From assembly GCF_029623345.1 (NCBI RefSeq), contig NZ_JAPYKH010000003.1, positions 1 to 64,000 on the forward strand: 64,000 nt of DNA, written 5' to 3'. The notes under the pieces are model-generated. The model was given only the letters and a program-made list of their open reading frames with translations. It was not told the origin of the DNA and ran no database searches. Positions 63,376 through 64,000 of the stretch are shown piece after piece (within the stretch, counting starts at the first letter, position 1; each line of letters begins with the position of its first letter). Source of the stretch: Sphingomonas phyllosphaerae (GTDB lineage Bacteria > Pseudomonadota > Alphaproteobacteria > Sphingomonadales > Sphingomonadaceae). The translations under genes and the position numbers were made by a program.

Positions 63376-64000
63376 GCGCGGACGTTCTCGCCGCGGACAT
63401 CGCCATCGTCGGCGCGGGAATCGCGGGGGCGAGCCTCGCCGCGGCGATCGGCGATCGGGCGCGTGTCCTGCTGCTCGAAGGCGAGGACCAGCCAGGCTAT
63501 CACGCCACCGGTCGCTCCGCCGCTTTCTGGTCCGAGACCTACGGTGGCCCCGCGATCCAGCCGCTCACCACCGGGTCGGAGGCGGCGCTGCGTGCGGGCG
63601 GCTACCTCGACCCGCTCGGCGCGGTGCATGTCGGGCGGACCGAGGACGCGCGCGCGATCGACGCGCTGCTCGCCGAGTTCGATGGCAGCAGCGTCGAGCT
63701 GACCGCGGTCGACCCGCGCCCGCTCGTGCCGGGGCTGCGCGACGACTGGTCGCTTGGCGTCCGCGAGCCGAGCTGCGCCTATATCGACGCCGCGCGGCTC
63801 CACGGTGATTATCTTGGTACGGCGCGGCGCACGGGGACGACGCTGCTGACCGCGGCCCGACTCGCCGCGGCGGAGCGGCTGGGTTCCGGCTGGCGACTGA
63901 CGCTCGCCGACGGGCGCGAGGCGCGCGCCGCGGTCTTGGTCAACGCTGCTGGCGCCTGGGCCGATCCGGTCGCGCACCTCGCCGGCGCGCGCCCGCTCGG
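63372..64000 (+). CDS. FAD-dependent oxidoreductase, DAO family (partial)
   Basis: At least 209 residues, cut by the window end. It begins at a GTG overlapping the hydrolase stop. The dinucleotide-binding motif is IAIVGAGIAGASLAAAIG (GxGxxG), followed by 'YHATGRSAAFWSETYG', typical of glycine oxidase/D-amino-acid oxidase-like proteins, and the late 'AVLVNAAGAWADPVAHLAG' FAD motif. Substrate is not inferable; amino acid or 2-hydroxyglutarate oxidation are the usual possibilities. Confidence 0.88.
   Translation, partial: MSADVLAADIAIVGAGIAGASLAAAIGDRARVLLLEGEDQPGYHATGRSAAFWSETYGGPAIQPLTTGSEAALRAGGYLDPLGAVHVGRTEDARAIDALLAEFDGSSVELTAVDPRPLVPGLRDDWSLGVREPSCAYIDAARLHGDYLGTARRTGTTLLTAARLAAAERLGSGWRLTLADGREARAAVLVNAAGAWADPVAHLAGARPL

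Noticed and set aside
1..64000. tRNA, rRNA, CRISPR arrays, insertion sequences and prophage genes
   Set aside because: No cloverleaf with a T-loop GTTCRA core, no regularly spaced direct repeats with spacers, and no transposase or phage proteins were recognised. The repeats seen are extragenic palindromes.

Overview
The window is about 70% GC and looks like the chromosome of a sphingomonad-type alphaproteobacterium (Sphingomonas or a close relative). Supporting signs are a subclass B3 metallo-beta-lactamase, a short-form HisG, split glyQ/glyS, pyruvate phosphate dikinase, a Caulobacter-type Tad (cpa) pilus operon, an alphaproteobacterial SOS box, many ATGA/GTGA operon overlaps, and several families of GC-rich extragenic palindromes. 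No rRNA, tRNA, CRISPR array, transposase or phage gene was seen. Gene density is high and most long antisense open frames are GC-driven shadows. || LAYOUT. 1-5053: partial EF-hand protein, thioesterase, cysteine hydrolase, and a GST/MFS pair divergent from an AraC-type regulator. 5234-11176: a catabolic island with a tandem-domain TetR regulator divergent from an acyl-CoA dehydrogenase, then a Zn alcohol dehydrogenase, an APH-like kinase and an SDR in one overlapping chain; kinase plus ACAD is the combination known from ACAD10/11 and the Pseudomonas lva pathway for 4-hydroxy acids. 11155-13777: one large gene for an AMP ligase, carrier protein and membrane acyltransferase, broken by two apparent one-base deletions. 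13937-18851: VOC protein, DUF1697 protein, guaA, B3 beta-lactamase, DUF1080 protein, DUF6894 protein. 19026-22188: a TadG/TadE/TadE minor-pilin operon. 22173-27814: small enzymes, periplasmic amidase, apt, Gly/Tyr-rich lipoprotein, DedA, aldo/keto reductase. 27873-30734: UdgX uracil-DNA crosslinking protein and a radical-SAM DNA modification/repair protein. 30800-34408: GT87-like membrane protein, LOG-family protein, extensin-like lipoprotein, DUF4328 protein. 34644-39677: serC-serA, and hisG-hisD on the other strand. 39737-48565: DUF2332 protein, sialidase-like protein, DEAD-box helicase, SDR, 2OG oxygenase, pth, rplY, TraB/GumN protein, small secreted protein. 48788-54460: glyQ-glyS and ppdK. 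54601-62399: coiled-coil membrane protein and the Tad operon cpaA-B-C-D-E-tadB-tadC. 62464-64000: alpha/beta hydrolase and a truncated FAD oxidoreductase. || MOST INTERESTING. (1) The radical-SAM/UdgX pair has a perfect GTTC-N7-GTTC LexA box two bases upstream of the radical-SAM ATG, and the radical-SAM protein ends in QLELF, a beta-clamp-binding motif. Together with the crosslinking KRRIH loop of UdgX this suggests an SOS-induced, replisome-targeted repair module whose radical chemistry is unknown. (2) The adenylation-carrier-acyltransferase fusion resembles a single-chain Dlt-like acylation machine. (3) The Tad operon lacks the CpaF/TadA ATPase. (4) guaA and ppdK share a 25-base upstream element (22/25 identical). 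(5) There are several distinct families of structured intergenic repeats, one of which forms the C-terminus of a membrane protein.
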